From Desulfotruncus arcticus DSM 17038 (lineage in GTDB: Bacteria > Bacillota > Desulfotomaculia > Desulfotomaculales > Desulfallaceae): 64,000 nucleotides of DNA. Below, in pieces: positions 16,563 through 25,051 of this stretch (position 1 is its first letter; every line of letters begins with the position of its first letter). The stretch spans positions 430,665 to 494,664 of the forward strand of contig NZ_FOOX01000002.1 of the NCBI RefSeq assembly GCF_900113335.1. The letters run 5' to 3'. Under the pieces are notes generated by a model. The model searched no databases, was not told where the DNA came from, and saw only the letters and a list, made by a program, of their open reading frames with translations. The position numbers were made by a program, and so were the translations under genes.

Positions 16563-17717
16563 ATGACGGACGTTGTAGCATTGGCCAAGGAAAGGGAACA
16601 AATTTTTCGGGATCTGTTCAGTGGCAAAACTCCCAAAAGAGTGCCGGTAAGCAATCCGGCAACATTGGAATTTGCCATTCAGTACTACGGCGAAGACCTG
16701 GCTGAAGCCCAATGGGATTTAGCCAAAGCCGAGCCGGCGTTAGATAAGTTTTGCAAAGAATTTCCTACCGATACAACCCCTATTGGTAGTATAAGGCCTC
16801 CCGCTTTCTATCAATTATTAGGTTCTAAAGCTATTGTCATGGGTTCCGGCGGTTTCATGCAGCACCCGGAGGTCACGGGCATGTTCCCTGAAGAATACGA
16901 TGACTTTATCGCAGCTCCCTATGACTTTATTATTGAAACAATTTTGCCCCGGTTATATACCGAACTTGACACTGAGCCCAATAAAAAAGCCATGGTTTTG
17001 GCCAAAGCAATGCGGGCCCATCTGGATGATTATACATTTGTGGGGCAGATGAGAGAAAGGGTTAATGCAAAATATGGGATGGTAGCCCCCGCGGTCGCTC
17101 TGACAGAGGCGCCTTTTGACTTTTTGGCCGACTTTATCAGGAGCTTTAAAGGGATTTCCAGCGATTTAAGAAGGTATCCCGATAAAATTTCGGCGGCTTG
17201 TGAAGCGGTGCTGCCATTGATGATCAAGAAGGGCAGGCTGCCTGATCCTGCTATGCTTGGGTACTCGTTCCTTCCGCTGCATATGGCTCCTTATATGCGT
17301 AATTCAGATTTTGAGAATTTCTACTGGCCAACATTTAAAAAGCTGGTGGAAGCATTGGCTGACGAAGGGTACAATGTGCAGTTGTTTATAGAACACGATT
17401 GGATGAGGTTCCTTGATTTTCTGTACGAATTGCCTGAAAACACCATTATGAGGTTCGAATATGGAGATCCCAAGGTTGTTGCGGAAAAACTGGGTAAAAA
17501 ACACATCATTTCCGGTTTTTACCCAATAACATTATTGCAGATTGGAACACAGGAACAGTGTATTGAAAAAGCCAAGGAGCTGTTAGATATTCTTGCACCA
17601 ACCGGAAAATATTGGTTTCAAGGAGACAAGAGCATTGTTAGCGTAGATGAAACCGGTAATACCGGCAAAAACCTCCGGGCTGTTTTGGAATATGTCATTG
17701 AGAACGGCACTTATTAA
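16563..17717 (+). CDS. UroD-family methyltransferase I, copy 1
   Basis: 384 aa related to uroporphyrinogen decarboxylase, the superfamily that includes MtaA, CmuA and several O-demethylase methyltransferases. Conserved-looking segments shared with copy 2 are LPRLYTELDT, SFKGIS, PLHMAPYMR, FIEHDWMRFLDFLYELPENTIM and KHIISGFYP. The strong linkage to a corrinoid protein points to transfer of a methyl group from an external substrate to cobalamin rather than haem synthesis. The His-x-Cys zinc motif of MtaA is not evident. Start ATG is one base after the corrinoid gene. The methylated substrate is unknown; a methoxylated or N-methylated compound is plausible. Confidence 0.85.
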   Translation: MTDVVALAKEREQIFRDLFSGKTPKRVPVSNPATLEFAIQYYGEDLAEAQWDLAKAEPALDKFCKEFPTDTTPIGSIRPPAFYQLLGSKAIVMGSGGFMQHPEVTGMFPEEYDDFIAAPYDFIIETILPRLYTELDTEPNKKAMVLAKAMRAHLDDYTFVGQMRERVNAKYGMVAPAVALTEAPFDFLADFIRSFKGISSDLRRYPDKISAACEAVLPLMIKKGRLPDPAMLGYSFLPLHMAPYMRNSDFENFYWPTFKKLVEALADEGYNVQLFIEHDWMRFLDFLYELPENTIMRFEYGDPKVVAEKLGKKHIISGFYPITLLQIGTQEQCIEKAKELLDILAPTGKYWFQGDKSIVSVDETGNTGKNLRAVLEYVIENGTY

Positions 17718-17735
17718 TGAAGGGAGAGAAAAGTA

Positions 17736-17879
17736 ATGAAATCAAAATACTATACAACCTGGGAAGAATACAAAGAAAATCACCCGGAATTGGAAGGAAA
17801 GCCCGAACAGGCAATCGCCCCAAAAATTCAGAAATATGAAGATATTATGTTTAATTTCATATTGAGTCTGTTATTGTAA
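17736..17879 (+). CDS. 47-aa conserved microprotein of the methyl-transfer module, copy 1
   Basis: A 47-codon ORF 18 bases after the methyltransferase, with GGGAGAG as ribosome site. It reads MKSKYYTTWEEYKENHPE at the N-terminus and ends with YEDIMFNFILSLLL. A paralogue of exactly the same length follows the second methyltransferase (21170); 25 of 47 residues are identical with no gap. Shared residues are YY-TWE-Y, HPE, A-APK-Q-YED-MF-FI and LL. The N-terminal two thirds are charged and helical, the last 10 residues hydrophobic. Conservation in length, position and sequence shows it is a real gene. Its role is unknown; a subunit or assembly partner of the methyltransferase is a reasonable guess. 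Confidence 0.8.
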   Translation: MKSKYYTTWEEYKENHPELEGKPEQAIAPKIQKYEDIMFNFILSLLL

Positions 17880-17948
17880 ACCGAGCCGGCGAAGAAATTT
17901 TTTGCATAAAAACCGTCGATCCAAGTTGATTTGGGAGGTGGGATGTTA

Positions 17949-19298
17949 ATGGAAAAGGCTTTAAAGAGGTCTGTCATTAATCTTTATGGATTACCTTCAT
18001 TTGGATTTCAGTTGTTTGTAAATATGGAGGTAATGTATTTTGCAGCGTTTATGACTGATTTTGCCAAGCTGCCAATGGCCTTGGTGGGGACTGTATTGTT
18101 GATAACCAGCATATTTGATGTTCTATGGGTTCCCACTGCAGGCGTTATCCTGGAAAAGAGTAATATGAAATGGGGTAAATACCGTTCGTGGCTGCTTGTA
18201 GGACCTCCTTTTGCAGCACTGTTTTTTATTTTGCAATTCGCTAAAATAGGTTCCCCGGTAACCAATGCCGTTTTAATTACAATTGGATTTGTGGTAAGTC
18301 ATTTGATCTGGAACATTTATTACGCGGGACATATCGCTCTGAACTCCTCAATGACACCGGTAAGAGAAGAAAGAATTGCCATGTCATCAAACAGGGGGAT
18401 GTTTAATGGATTAGGAGCCCTTGCTTTCTCGTTAATTGGTATGCCGATGATATTGGCCCTGGGAAAAGACAACCCTCCCATGGGATACACGCTTACCGTT
18501 GTTATGACAGGTATCATTATGATTGCTTGTTATTATGTGCTATTTTTTATAACCAAGGACTATGCTTTTCACGGAACTTCTACTCAAGAAGGTAAACCCG
18601 CGGAAAAAATGCCCGTCACTGAGATGCTTAAACAGATATGGGTTAATCCGCCGCTTATGGGATTGATGCTGGGTGAACTGGGAAGATATTTAGGAAGGTT
18701 TGTTATATTCGGGCTGGCGTTTTACTATTTTCAATATGTTGTAGATAACCTGGCGGCACTTACCATATTCTATACCGGACTTAATGTGGTAATTTTCGTT
18801 GGCGCTGCGCTTGCAAATCCCCTGGCCAAAAAATTTGGGGAAAGAAATATATATATATTGTCAATCTCGATATTTATAGTTGGGCTGCTGACTGTATGGG
18901 CGTTCCCGATGAATTACATTTCCTTCATGGCAGTAATGTTCATAGCTTATTTAGGATATGCGATGCCCGACGCATTGGGCGTTGCCATGTATTCGGCCAC
19001 TGTTGATTATGGCGAATGGAAAACAGGAAAGAATGCCAGAGGTTTTATCATGTCATTAATCAATTTTCCAATTAAGTCAGCCATACTTGTAAGAAGTGTT
19101 ATCATCACCGCCGTGCTTGCGGGAGCAGGATATGTCGCCAATATGGAACCTACTGTGGAACTGACAAGGGGTATAATAAATGGAATTGCGCTGGTTCCTG
19201 CGGTTATTATGCTAATCGGGTTGTTATGTATTGTATTACTATATAAAATCACTCCTCAATCTCTTGCGCAAATGCAAAAAGAAATTGCGGCAAAATAA
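17949..19298 (+). CDS. MFS transporter of the GPH (MelB-like) family
   Basis: 449 aa, about 12 membrane helices. WGKYRSWLLVGPP after helix 3 is the marker motif of the glycoside-pentoside-hexuronide:cation symporters, and YGEWKTGKNARGF matches the second cytoplasmic loop of the family. The ATG at 17949 lies eight bases after GGAGGTG; longer versions starting at 17931 or 17943 would overlap the ribosome site. The gene is in the middle of the methyl-transfer operon, between the two corrinoid/methyltransferase modules. It therefore probably imports their methylated substrate; the substrate itself cannot be read from the sequence. Confidence 0.88.
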   Translation: MEKALKRSVINLYGLPSFGFQLFVNMEVMYFAAFMTDFAKLPMALVGTVLLITSIFDVLWVPTAGVILEKSNMKWGKYRSWLLVGPPFAALFFILQFAKIGSPVTNAVLITIGFVVSHLIWNIYYAGHIALNSSMTPVREERIAMSSNRGMFNGLGALAFSLIGMPMILALGKDNPPMGYTLTVVMTGIIMIACYYVLFFITKDYAFHGTSTQEGKPAEKMPVTEMLKQIWVNPPLMGLMLGELGRYLGRFVIFGLAFYYFQYVVDNLAALTIFYTGLNVVIFVGAALANPLAKKFGERNIYILSISIFIVGLLTVWAFPMNYISFMAVMFIAYLGYAMPDALGVAMYSATVDYGEWKTGKNARGFIMSLINFPIKSAILVRSVIITAVLAGAGYVANMEPTVELTRGIINGIALVPAVIMLIGLLCIVLLYKITPQSLAQMQKEIAAK

Positions 19299-19359
19299 TT
19301 CCGGTAAAAATGATGATGGTTTTCTTGCAAATTACTGAAAACTAAAGGAGGACTTATCA

Positions 19360-19998
19360 ATGTTGGATATGCAAGCGTTAACCAAGGCAGTAGGAGATCT
19401 CGACGAACCAAAGGTATTTGGCATGTTAAAAGACTTTGTGGCTGCCAACCCCGGCAGCGAAGAAACTACAGAGGTGGTCAACGCCTGCCAGCAAGGAATG
19501 GCCATAGTTGGCGACCTGTTTGACCAAAAAGAATACTTCGTCGGGGATTTAATATTTGCCGGGGAATTGCTTACTTCTGCAATTGATATTTTAAAACCTG
19601 TCATGGGTCAGGAAAGCAGCACCAAAGTTGGGAAGATTGTTCTTGCCACGGTAGAGGGAGATTTACACGACATCGGAAAAAATATTTTCAAAAGCATGTC
19701 GGAAGCGGCCGGCTTTGAAGTTTATGACCTGGGCATTGATACATCGGCCAGCGCTTTTGTGGAAAAAGTAAAAGAAGTTAAGCCGGATATTTTAGGTATG
19801 AGCGGTGTGCTTACCCTGGCCCTGGATTCCATGAAAAACACTGTTGATGCGCTTAAAGAAGCCGGATTGCGTGACAGTGTCAAAGTGATCATCGGCGGGA
19901 ACCCCGTTACCGAACAGGCGTGTCAGATGATTGGTGCAGATGCTTTTACAACCAACGCTGCTGAAGGCGTTAAATTATGTCAAGGGTGGGTGAAATAA
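19360..19998 (+). CDS. Corrinoid (cobalamin-binding) methyl carrier protein, copy 2
   Basis: 212 aa, identical to copy 1 except for three residues; even the leader AAGGAGGACTTATCAATGTT is the same. It has the same EGDLHDIGKN cobalt-ligand motif. Most differences between the two genes are synonymous. It ends one base before the second UroD-type methyltransferase gene, which is far more diverged from its partner. One form of carrier protein thus seems to serve two methyltransferases. Confidence 0.93.
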   Translation: MLDMQALTKAVGDLDEPKVFGMLKDFVAANPGSEETTEVVNACQQGMAIVGDLFDQKEYFVGDLIFAGELLTSAIDILKPVMGQESSTKVGKIVLATVEGDLHDIGKNIFKSMSEAAGFEVYDLGIDTSASAFVEKVKEVKPDILGMSGVLTLALDSMKNTVDALKEAGLRDSVKVIIGGNPVTEQACQMIGADAFTTNAAEGVKLCQGWVK

Positions 19999-19999
19999 C

Positions 20000-21157
20000 A
20001 TGGCTGATGCGAAGGCGCTGTCCCAGGAAAGAACTCAATTGTTTCGTGATATGATTGATGGCAAAATTCCTAAAAGAGTCCCTATATTTGTAGGTTTTCC
20101 CATTGAGTTTGCCATTCAGTACGCGGGCAAAGACCTGATGGAAGCCCAATGGGACACCACTCAGCTGGAAGGAATATTTGATAAAATATGTCAGGACTTT
20201 TGCTCGGATTTGCTCCCGGTAAATGCCTTTAGATTTCCTTCATTTTACAGGCTTTTAGGGGCTAGAAACTTTGTTATGGGCTCCAACGGCTTTTTGCAGC
20301 ACCCTGAAGTTGAAGGACTGCTGCAGGAAGAATACGATGATTTTATTGCCAACCCCTATAACTGCATTATCGAAAAAATACTGCCGCGTTTATATACCGA
20401 ACTGGATACGGATGCCAGCACCAAAGCATTGAACCTGGCCAAAGCCTTTAAAGCTTTTCAGGATGAAATGGGCAATGCGATAATGACTTACGGCAAGCTG
20501 ATAGAAAAATACGGTTATGGCGATGCCAACTTCTTTGCCGGATTTACCGAGGCGCCACTGGATTTTGTAGCTGACCAGCTCAGGAGCTTTAAAGGGATTT
20601 CCACTGATATGAGAAGGGTTCCCGACAAAGTGGAAGCAGCCGCCGAAGCCGCCACTCCGCTGATGATCAAAGCCGGTCTGCACCCGATTCCGCCGTCAAA
20701 ATACAACGCCACCTTTATTCCGCTGCATATGGCGCCGTTTATGCGCACCAGCGACTTTGAAAGGTTCTACTGGCCGTCATTTAAAAAACTGGTGGAAGCA
20801 CTGGCGGAAGCCGGCCATCCTGCAAATCTTTTTGTTGAGCAGGACTGGATGCGCTATCTGGATTATTTATATGAACTGCCGGAAAACACTATCATGCGCT
20901 TTGAATATGGAGATCCCAAACTGGTTAAGGAAAAGCTCGGCCAAAAACACATCATTTCCGGTTTTTACCCGACCTCACTGTTAAAAACCGGCACCAAACA
21001 GCAGTGCATAGATAAGGCTAAGGAAATTATCGATATCCTGGCACCGGGCGGCAGGTATTATTTTGACTTTGATAAGGTTCCGGTTACCCTGGATAGTGTT
21101 AACGTGGAAAACACACGCGCCGTGTTGGAGTATGTGGCCACGAAGGCAAATTATTAG
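20000..21157 (+). CDS. UroD-family methyltransferase I, copy 2
   Basis: 385 aa, a paralogue of the protein at 16563. Roughly half of the positions agree by eye, with the best match in the C-terminal barrel (WMRYLDYLYELPENTIM, KHIISGFYP). EQDWMRYL replaces EHDWMRFL at a probable active-site strand, and the region around residues 140-190 differs strongly, including insertions. That suggests different substrates for the two copies. Start ATG one base after corrinoid copy 2; followed 12 bases later by microprotein copy 2. The reaction is inferred to be substrate:corrinoid methyl transfer. Confidence 0.85.
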   Translation: MADAKALSQERTQLFRDMIDGKIPKRVPIFVGFPIEFAIQYAGKDLMEAQWDTTQLEGIFDKICQDFCSDLLPVNAFRFPSFYRLLGARNFVMGSNGFLQHPEVEGLLQEEYDDFIANPYNCIIEKILPRLYTELDTDASTKALNLAKAFKAFQDEMGNAIMTYGKLIEKYGYGDANFFAGFTEAPLDFVADQLRSFKGISTDMRRVPDKVEAAAEAATPLMIKAGLHPIPPSKYNATFIPLHMAPFMRTSDFERFYWPSFKKLVEALAEAGHPANLFVEQDWMRYLDYLYELPENTIMRFEYGDPKLVKEKLGQKHIISGFYPTSLLKTGTKQQCIDKAKEIIDILAPGGRYYFDFDKVPVTLDSVNVENTRAVLEYVATKANY

Positions 21158-21169
21158 GAGGGTTGGGTT

Positions 21170-21313
21170 ATGTATACAACATATTATAAGACCTGGGAGC
21201 AGTATCTGGCGGTGCATCCTGAGATTGATGAAAAGCAGGCCAAGGCGATGGCTCCCAAAATGCAGGGCTACGAAGATATGATGTTTTCGTTCATTATGTT
21301 TCTGTTGATGTAA
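21170..21313 (+). CDS. 47-aa conserved microprotein of the methyl-transfer module, copy 2
   Basis: 47 codons starting MYTTYYKTWEQYLAVHPE and ending YEDMMFSFIMFLLM. AGGAGGG lies seven bases before the ATG. It is the same length as the microprotein at 17736 and shares 25 of 47 residues with it. It is the last gene of the operon and is followed four bases later by a perfect 40-bp palindrome. There is no recognised domain. See copy 1 for the shared pattern. Confidence 0.8.
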   Translation: MYTTYYKTWEQYLAVHPEIDEKQAKAMAPKMQGYEDMMFSFIMFLLM

Positions 21314-21316
21314 TGC

Positions 21317-21356
21317 GTAGTGGTAGGGGCACGGCATGCCGTGCCCCTACCACTAC
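21317..21356. repeat. Perfect 40-bp palindrome, probable terminator
   Basis: Two 20-base arms (GTAGTGGTAGGGGCACGGCA and its exact complement) without a loop. It lies directly behind the operon and would form a very stable hairpin on either strand. There is no T-run. The GTAGGGGCACGGCA core resembles dispersed palindromes that I recall from many bacterial genomes, so it may be a mobile repeat used as a terminator. Confidence 0.8.
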
Positions 21357-21469
21357 CATGTCTTTAAATCCGATTGAAACAATTTTGTATGTCATTGCTA
21401 TGAATACAATCTCCAACCTATTTAACCTGCCAATGTGATTAAAAGAAGGAGTCTGGAGTCATTCGAGAG

Positions 21470-21498
21470 TTGACAAAGAAGCGGGCAAACTCTAAGAT
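21470..21498 (+). promoter_or_regulatory. Sigma-A promoter of the corrinoid 3 - gntR operon
   Basis: TTGACA (21470-21475), 17 bases, TAAGAT (21493-21498): close to the sigma-A consensus. The operator-like TGTATATAC begins 18 bases after the minus-10 element, a position suited to repression. Confidence 0.7.
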
Positions 21499-21516
21499 GA
21501 AAACTAGGTATATGGC

Positions 21517-21525
21517 TGTATATAC
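21517..21525. promoter_or_regulatory. Operator 3 of the methyl-transfer regulon
   Basis: TGTATATAC, the core of the operators at 14783 and 15718, preceded by a related GGTATATGG. It lies just downstream of the promoter of the operon that encodes the GntR regulator, which suggests autoregulation. Confidence 0.5.
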
Positions 21526-21604
21526 TTCTATCCTGAGAGCTGTCCCACCAGGTTTTATAACATGGGCCTAACTTTTATGTCAGGGGTGCGGAGGTGAAGT
21601 TTAA

Positions 21605-22291
21605 ATGAAAGAATTGGGTAAAAAGGAACAGCTGTTAATCACCCATGTGGAACAGTTAAATGAAGAAGAAGTAATTAAATTATCAGACGAGCTGTTGAAA
21701 GAAGGTATGGCACCGCTGCGCCTGCTGGACTTAATAAATGAAGGCATGAACCGGGTAGGGAAACTTTATGAGAGTAAAGACTATTATATTGCAGACTTGA
21801 TTATGGCCGGGCTGATATTTAAACAGGTGCTGGAATTGGATAAAATGACCGCCCATTTCCGGGTTAGACATAATGACAAAATCGGCAGAGTTGTTTTAGG
21901 CACTGTAACAGGAGACATTCACGACATTGGCAAGGATATTTTTAGAGGTATGCTGGAAGCCAGTTGTTTTGAAGTGATTGACCTGGGGGTGGACGTGCCC
22001 AAAGAAGTGTTTTTAAAAAAATGTGAGGAATATAAACCGGATATTTTAGGCCTTAGCGGAGTATTGACCAATACAGTCGATACAATGAAAGAGATAGTGG
22101 ATGCTTTTCAGGAAACCGGCGTCAAGGACAAAGTTAAGATAATTGCCGGCGGCAACCACCTTACAGCGGAAGTCTGCGGGTTTATCGGCGCGGATAACTT
22201 TGCCAACGACGCTTCATCCGGCGTTAGAATCTGCAAAAAGTGGATGGACGGTATTAATGAGCGTGAACGGAGAGTAATTGATAATGGTTAG
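21605..22291 (+). CDS. Corrinoid methyl carrier protein, third and divergent copy
   Basis: 228 aa with the same two-domain build as copies 1 and 2 but well diverged. The cobalt-ligand motif is GDIHDIGKD, followed by LSGVLTNTVD and GGNHLT. ATG at 21605 after GGAGGTGAAG. Its last eight bases overlap gntR. It has no methyltransferase I beside it, so it either works with an enzyme elsewhere or acts as a partner for the methyltransferases upstream. It may also serve as a methylation-state sensor for the regulator with which it is coupled; that last idea is inference. Confidence 0.9.
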   Translation: MKELGKKEQLLITHVEQLNEEEVIKLSDELLKEGMAPLRLLDLINEGMNRVGKLYESKDYYIADLIMAGLIFKQVLELDKMTAHFRVRHNDKIGRVVLGTVTGDIHDIGKDIFRGMLEASCFEVIDLGVDVPKEVFLKKCEEYKPDILGLSGVLTNTVDTMKEIVDAFQETGVKDKVKIIAGGNHLTAEVCGFIGADNFANDASSGVRICKKWMDGINERERRVIDNG

Positions 22292-22982
22292 TCCGGTTTA
22301 TCTAAGTATAGTTGAAGACATTAAAACCAGGATCAACAGCGGCGGCTTAAAACCGGGCGATGCCGTACCCTCGGAAAAGGCGTTATGTGAAGAATACGGC
22401 GTCAGCAGGATGACGGTAAGAAAAAGCCTGACCATTTTAGCCAACGAAGGATATATCTATTCCATCCCGGGGAAAGGAAATTTTGTTCAGGAACCTGTAT
22501 TAAACAAGTACACCATTTTTTACGATGAAATGAACAATTCTATCAACAGTGTTGATCAAACAAAATTGTTGGAAGTTAATATCATTATGCCTGATGAAAA
22601 GCTGGCCAATGATTTGCAAATTACCAAAAACAAAAATGTAATTATGATTCGCAGGCTGTTTTACACAGATGGCGTCCCCGTGGCTTATGATGTTAAATAT
22701 TTGCTCTATCAAAAAGGGATGCCTATTGTGGAGAAGGAAATCGAACATGCTACTTTCCCTGAAATGTTATCCACTAAAGTTTCTCATTTTGCGTTAAAGA
22801 AAGAATTAATTATTCATGCCGTAATCCCGGATGAACAGATAAAAAGACACTTAAATATTTACAACGAGCTGGCCTTACTGGTTGTTGAACAGAAGCTTTA
22901 CAGCAGTGACAACAAACCGATGGGACTTGGGATAACTTATTTTAGAGGAGACTATATTAAACTGCAGGGAATTAGCCAGTAA
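22284..22982 (+). CDS. GntR family regulator (HTH + UTRA)
   Basis: 232 aa. The first 70 residues are the GntR winged helix (GDAVPSEKALCEEYGVSRMTVRKSL); residues 80-230 are a UTRA ligand-binding domain of the HutC subfamily. I prefer the ATG at 22284, which overlaps the corrinoid stop by eight bases, to the TTG at 22278. HutC-type repressors often bind short palindromes with a TATA centre; the three TGTATATAC sites upstream of methyl-transfer genes and of its own operon fit that. Likely role: repression of the methyl-transfer genes until the substrate or a metabolite binds. Confidence 0.88.
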   Translation: MVSPVYLSIVEDIKTRINSGGLKPGDAVPSEKALCEEYGVSRMTVRKSLTILANEGYIYSIPGKGNFVQEPVLNKYTIFYDEMNNSINSVDQTKLLEVNIIMPDEKLANDLQITKNKNVIMIRRLFYTDGVPVAYDVKYLLYQKGMPIVEKEIEHATFPEMLSTKVSHFALKKELIIHAVIPDEQIKRHLNIYNELALLVVEQKLYSSDNKPMGLGITYFRGDYIKLQGISQ

Positions 22983-23130
22983 CCCTGATGAGGAAGATTT
23001 AAAGGATTATAAACAAGTTGCAATGCTGCATCTGTAACCGGTGCAGTTTAGTTTTTTCCAAGCTAAACGTGTGAGTACTACAACGTAATTTGAAGTTCAG
23101 CGGAGCTTTAATTATTGGGGGGGATCTACT

Positions 23131-24978
23131 TTGCAGGGCTATAAAGTGATATTTCAACCCGGTGACCTGGAAGTTGAAGTGCAGCCGGGCGGCACAATCA
23201 TGGAAGCGCTGGACAAGGCGGGCATTAATGCTGATTTTCCCTGCGGCGGCAGAGGCAAGTGCGGAAAATGCCGGGTTAAAATTTTAACGGGAGCAGGCGA
23301 ACCTACTGCTGTGGAGCAGGACATACTGGAGGCGCAAGAATTAGCGGAGGGGATTCGCCTGGCCTGCTCGACAACAATCAGTAATGATTTAACCGTACAG
23401 CTGCCTAGTTATATCCAGCACAACATTTTAATTACCTCGGGAGAAAAAACATTTCAGGTTGAGCCGCATCTGAAAAAAATAGCTGTAGAAATAGAAAAGC
23501 CCTCGCTGGATGCATATAGTTCAGACTGGAGCCGCCTTAAAGGCAGCCTGGTTGGGCACGGCTATGATGGTGCTGACTTAAAGGCTCAGGTTGCCCTTTT
23601 ACGGCGGCTGCCGGAGGCCGTCCGCAGGGCCGGTCATCGCCTTACTGCGATTATGCACGACAATGAGATTACGGGCATTGAGGAGCAGGATACCACCGGG
23701 ATCATGCTGGGCATGGCTTTTGATATAGGGACAACCACCATTGTAGGCTATTTGCTGGACCTTTATACCGGGCGGGAGCTTGGCGTGGTTTCGATGCTCA
23801 ACCCGCAGACCAGGTTTGGTGCGGACGTTATCTCCCGCATTACCTTTGCCAATCAGGAAGAGGACGGACTGGCCAAACTGCATGCCGCTGTGCTGGAGGC
23901 CATCAATAAACTGATCGGGGAAGCGGCGGGTAAAGCCGGGGTAAATAAAAATGATATTTACGGGATAACCATAGCGGCCAACACCACCATGCACCATCTC
24001 TTCCTTGGCGTCAGCCCCCGGTATATTGCGGTGTCGCCATATGTATCGGTAGTAAGTGAACCCCTGGTGGCAAGCGCCGTTGATCTGCAATTAGAGATCA
24101 ACCGGGCAGGCAAAATATTTGTTTTGCCAAATATCGCGGGTTTTGTCGGGGCGGACACCACGGCGGTGCTGTTGGGCACAGAACTGGACCGGAGTCAAGA
24201 TGTAAAATTGGTCATTGACATAGGTACAAACGGAGAAATTGTCCTGGTTTCCAGGGAAAGAATGGTTGCCTGTTCCGCCGCGGCCGGCCCGGCCTTTGAA
24301 GGAGCTCAGATCAGCAGCGGCATGAGGGGGGCCGCCGGGGCCATTGACCATGTTTATTTTAGGGACCGCCTGGATTACACCGTAATCGGCGGGGGCAAGC
24401 CCCTGGGTATTTGCGGTTCCGCCTTGCTTGATACCGTGGCGGGCTTGCTGGAACTGGGTATCATTAATAAGCGGGGCAAGCTGTTGCCGTTTGAGCAAAT
24501 TACCAATACCAATGCGCAGGCTTACCAGGATCGTCTTTTACAGCACGAGGGCGAACCGGCTTTTTTACTTGCCGACGCCGGTAAAACCGCCCACGGCAGA
24601 CCGGTTATGGTAACCCAGAATGATATTCGGGAGCTGCAATTAGCCAAGGGGGCAATGGCGGCCGGTGTCAGGGTTTTAATGGAAACTTGTGGCGTTACAA
24701 GGGGCGACGTCAAAGAAGTACTATTGGCCGGGGCCTTTGGCAATTATTTAACCCCGCACAGCGCGTGCGTGATCGGACTGATACCACTGGAACTGGAAAG
24801 CAAAATTAAAATGGTTGGCAATGCGGCGGGTACCGGGTCCAAGCTGGCCCTGCTATCCGCCGGGGAGTACCGCAGGGCGGCTGAGATAGCTGAATCGGCC
24901 GAGTTTGTTGAATTGGGCAGTTATCCCGGGTTTAACAGTATTTTTGCTGAATGCACTTATTTTCAGCAGCTCCGTTAA
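23131..24978 (+). CDS. Reductive activator of corrinoid proteins (RACo/RamA-like)
   Basis: 615 aa. The N-terminal 90 residues are a plant-type 2Fe-2S ferredoxin domain with Cys38, Cys44, Cys47 and Cys79 (PCGGRGKCGKC ... LACST). A linker follows, then a large DUF4445 ASKHA-type ATPase domain with FDIGTTTIVGYL and IDIGTNGEIVL phosphate loops. These proteins use ATP to return accidentally oxidised Co(II) corrinoid proteins to Co(I). The start is TTG at 23131 after GGGGGG. It sits 150 bases after gntR without a recognised operator. It is the natural partner of the three corrinoid proteins upstream. Confidence 0.92.
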   Translation: MQGYKVIFQPGDLEVEVQPGGTIMEALDKAGINADFPCGGRGKCGKCRVKILTGAGEPTAVEQDILEAQELAEGIRLACSTTISNDLTVQLPSYIQHNILITSGEKTFQVEPHLKKIAVEIEKPSLDAYSSDWSRLKGSLVGHGYDGADLKAQVALLRRLPEAVRRAGHRLTAIMHDNEITGIEEQDTTGIMLGMAFDIGTTTIVGYLLDLYTGRELGVVSMLNPQTRFGADVISRITFANQEEDGLAKLHAAVLEAINKLIGEAAGKAGVNKNDIYGITIAANTTMHHLFLGVSPRYIAVSPYVSVVSEPLVASAVDLQLEINRAGKIFVLPNIAGFVGADTTAVLLGTELDRSQDVKLVIDIGTNGEIVLVSRERMVACSAAAGPAFEGAQISSGMRGAAGAIDHVYFRDRLDYTVIGGGKPLGICGSALLDTVAGLLELGIINKRGKLLPFEQITNTNAQAYQDRLLQHEGEPAFLLADAGKTAHGRPVMVTQNDIRELQLAKGAMAAGVRVLMETCGVTRGDVKEVLLAGAFGNYLTPHSACVIGLIPLELESKIKMVGNAAGTGSKLALLSAGEYRRAAEIAESAEFVELGSYPGFNSIFAECTYFQQLR

Positions 24979-25015
24979 ACTTCCAGGGGGAAATCGTCAG
25001 TGCCGGTGCCGGCAG

Positions 25016-25040
25016 TGTCAATAACCCCCGTCCCTTGACA
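25016..25040. repeat. Short dispersed repeat R2, copy 1
   Basis: A 25-base unit beginning TGTCAATAACCCC and ending CTTGACA; the ends are an inverted repeat (TGTCA/TTGACA). Close copies lie at 46226 and 57382, and inverted relatives at 43747 and 57315. This looks like a REP-type intergenic repeat. Confidence 0.65.
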
Positions 25041-25051
25041 TTCTGATTCAT

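Noticed and set aside
16563..17717. Uroporphyrinogen decarboxylase (haem biosynthesis)
   Set aside because: Two paralogues, each directly coupled to a corrinoid protein gene, with a methyltransferase II, RACo and transporter nearby; a methyltransferase role fits far better.
18840..18860. ATATATATAT run as a fourth GntR operator
   Set aside because: It lies inside the transporter gene and lacks the TGTATATAC core with flanking symmetry.
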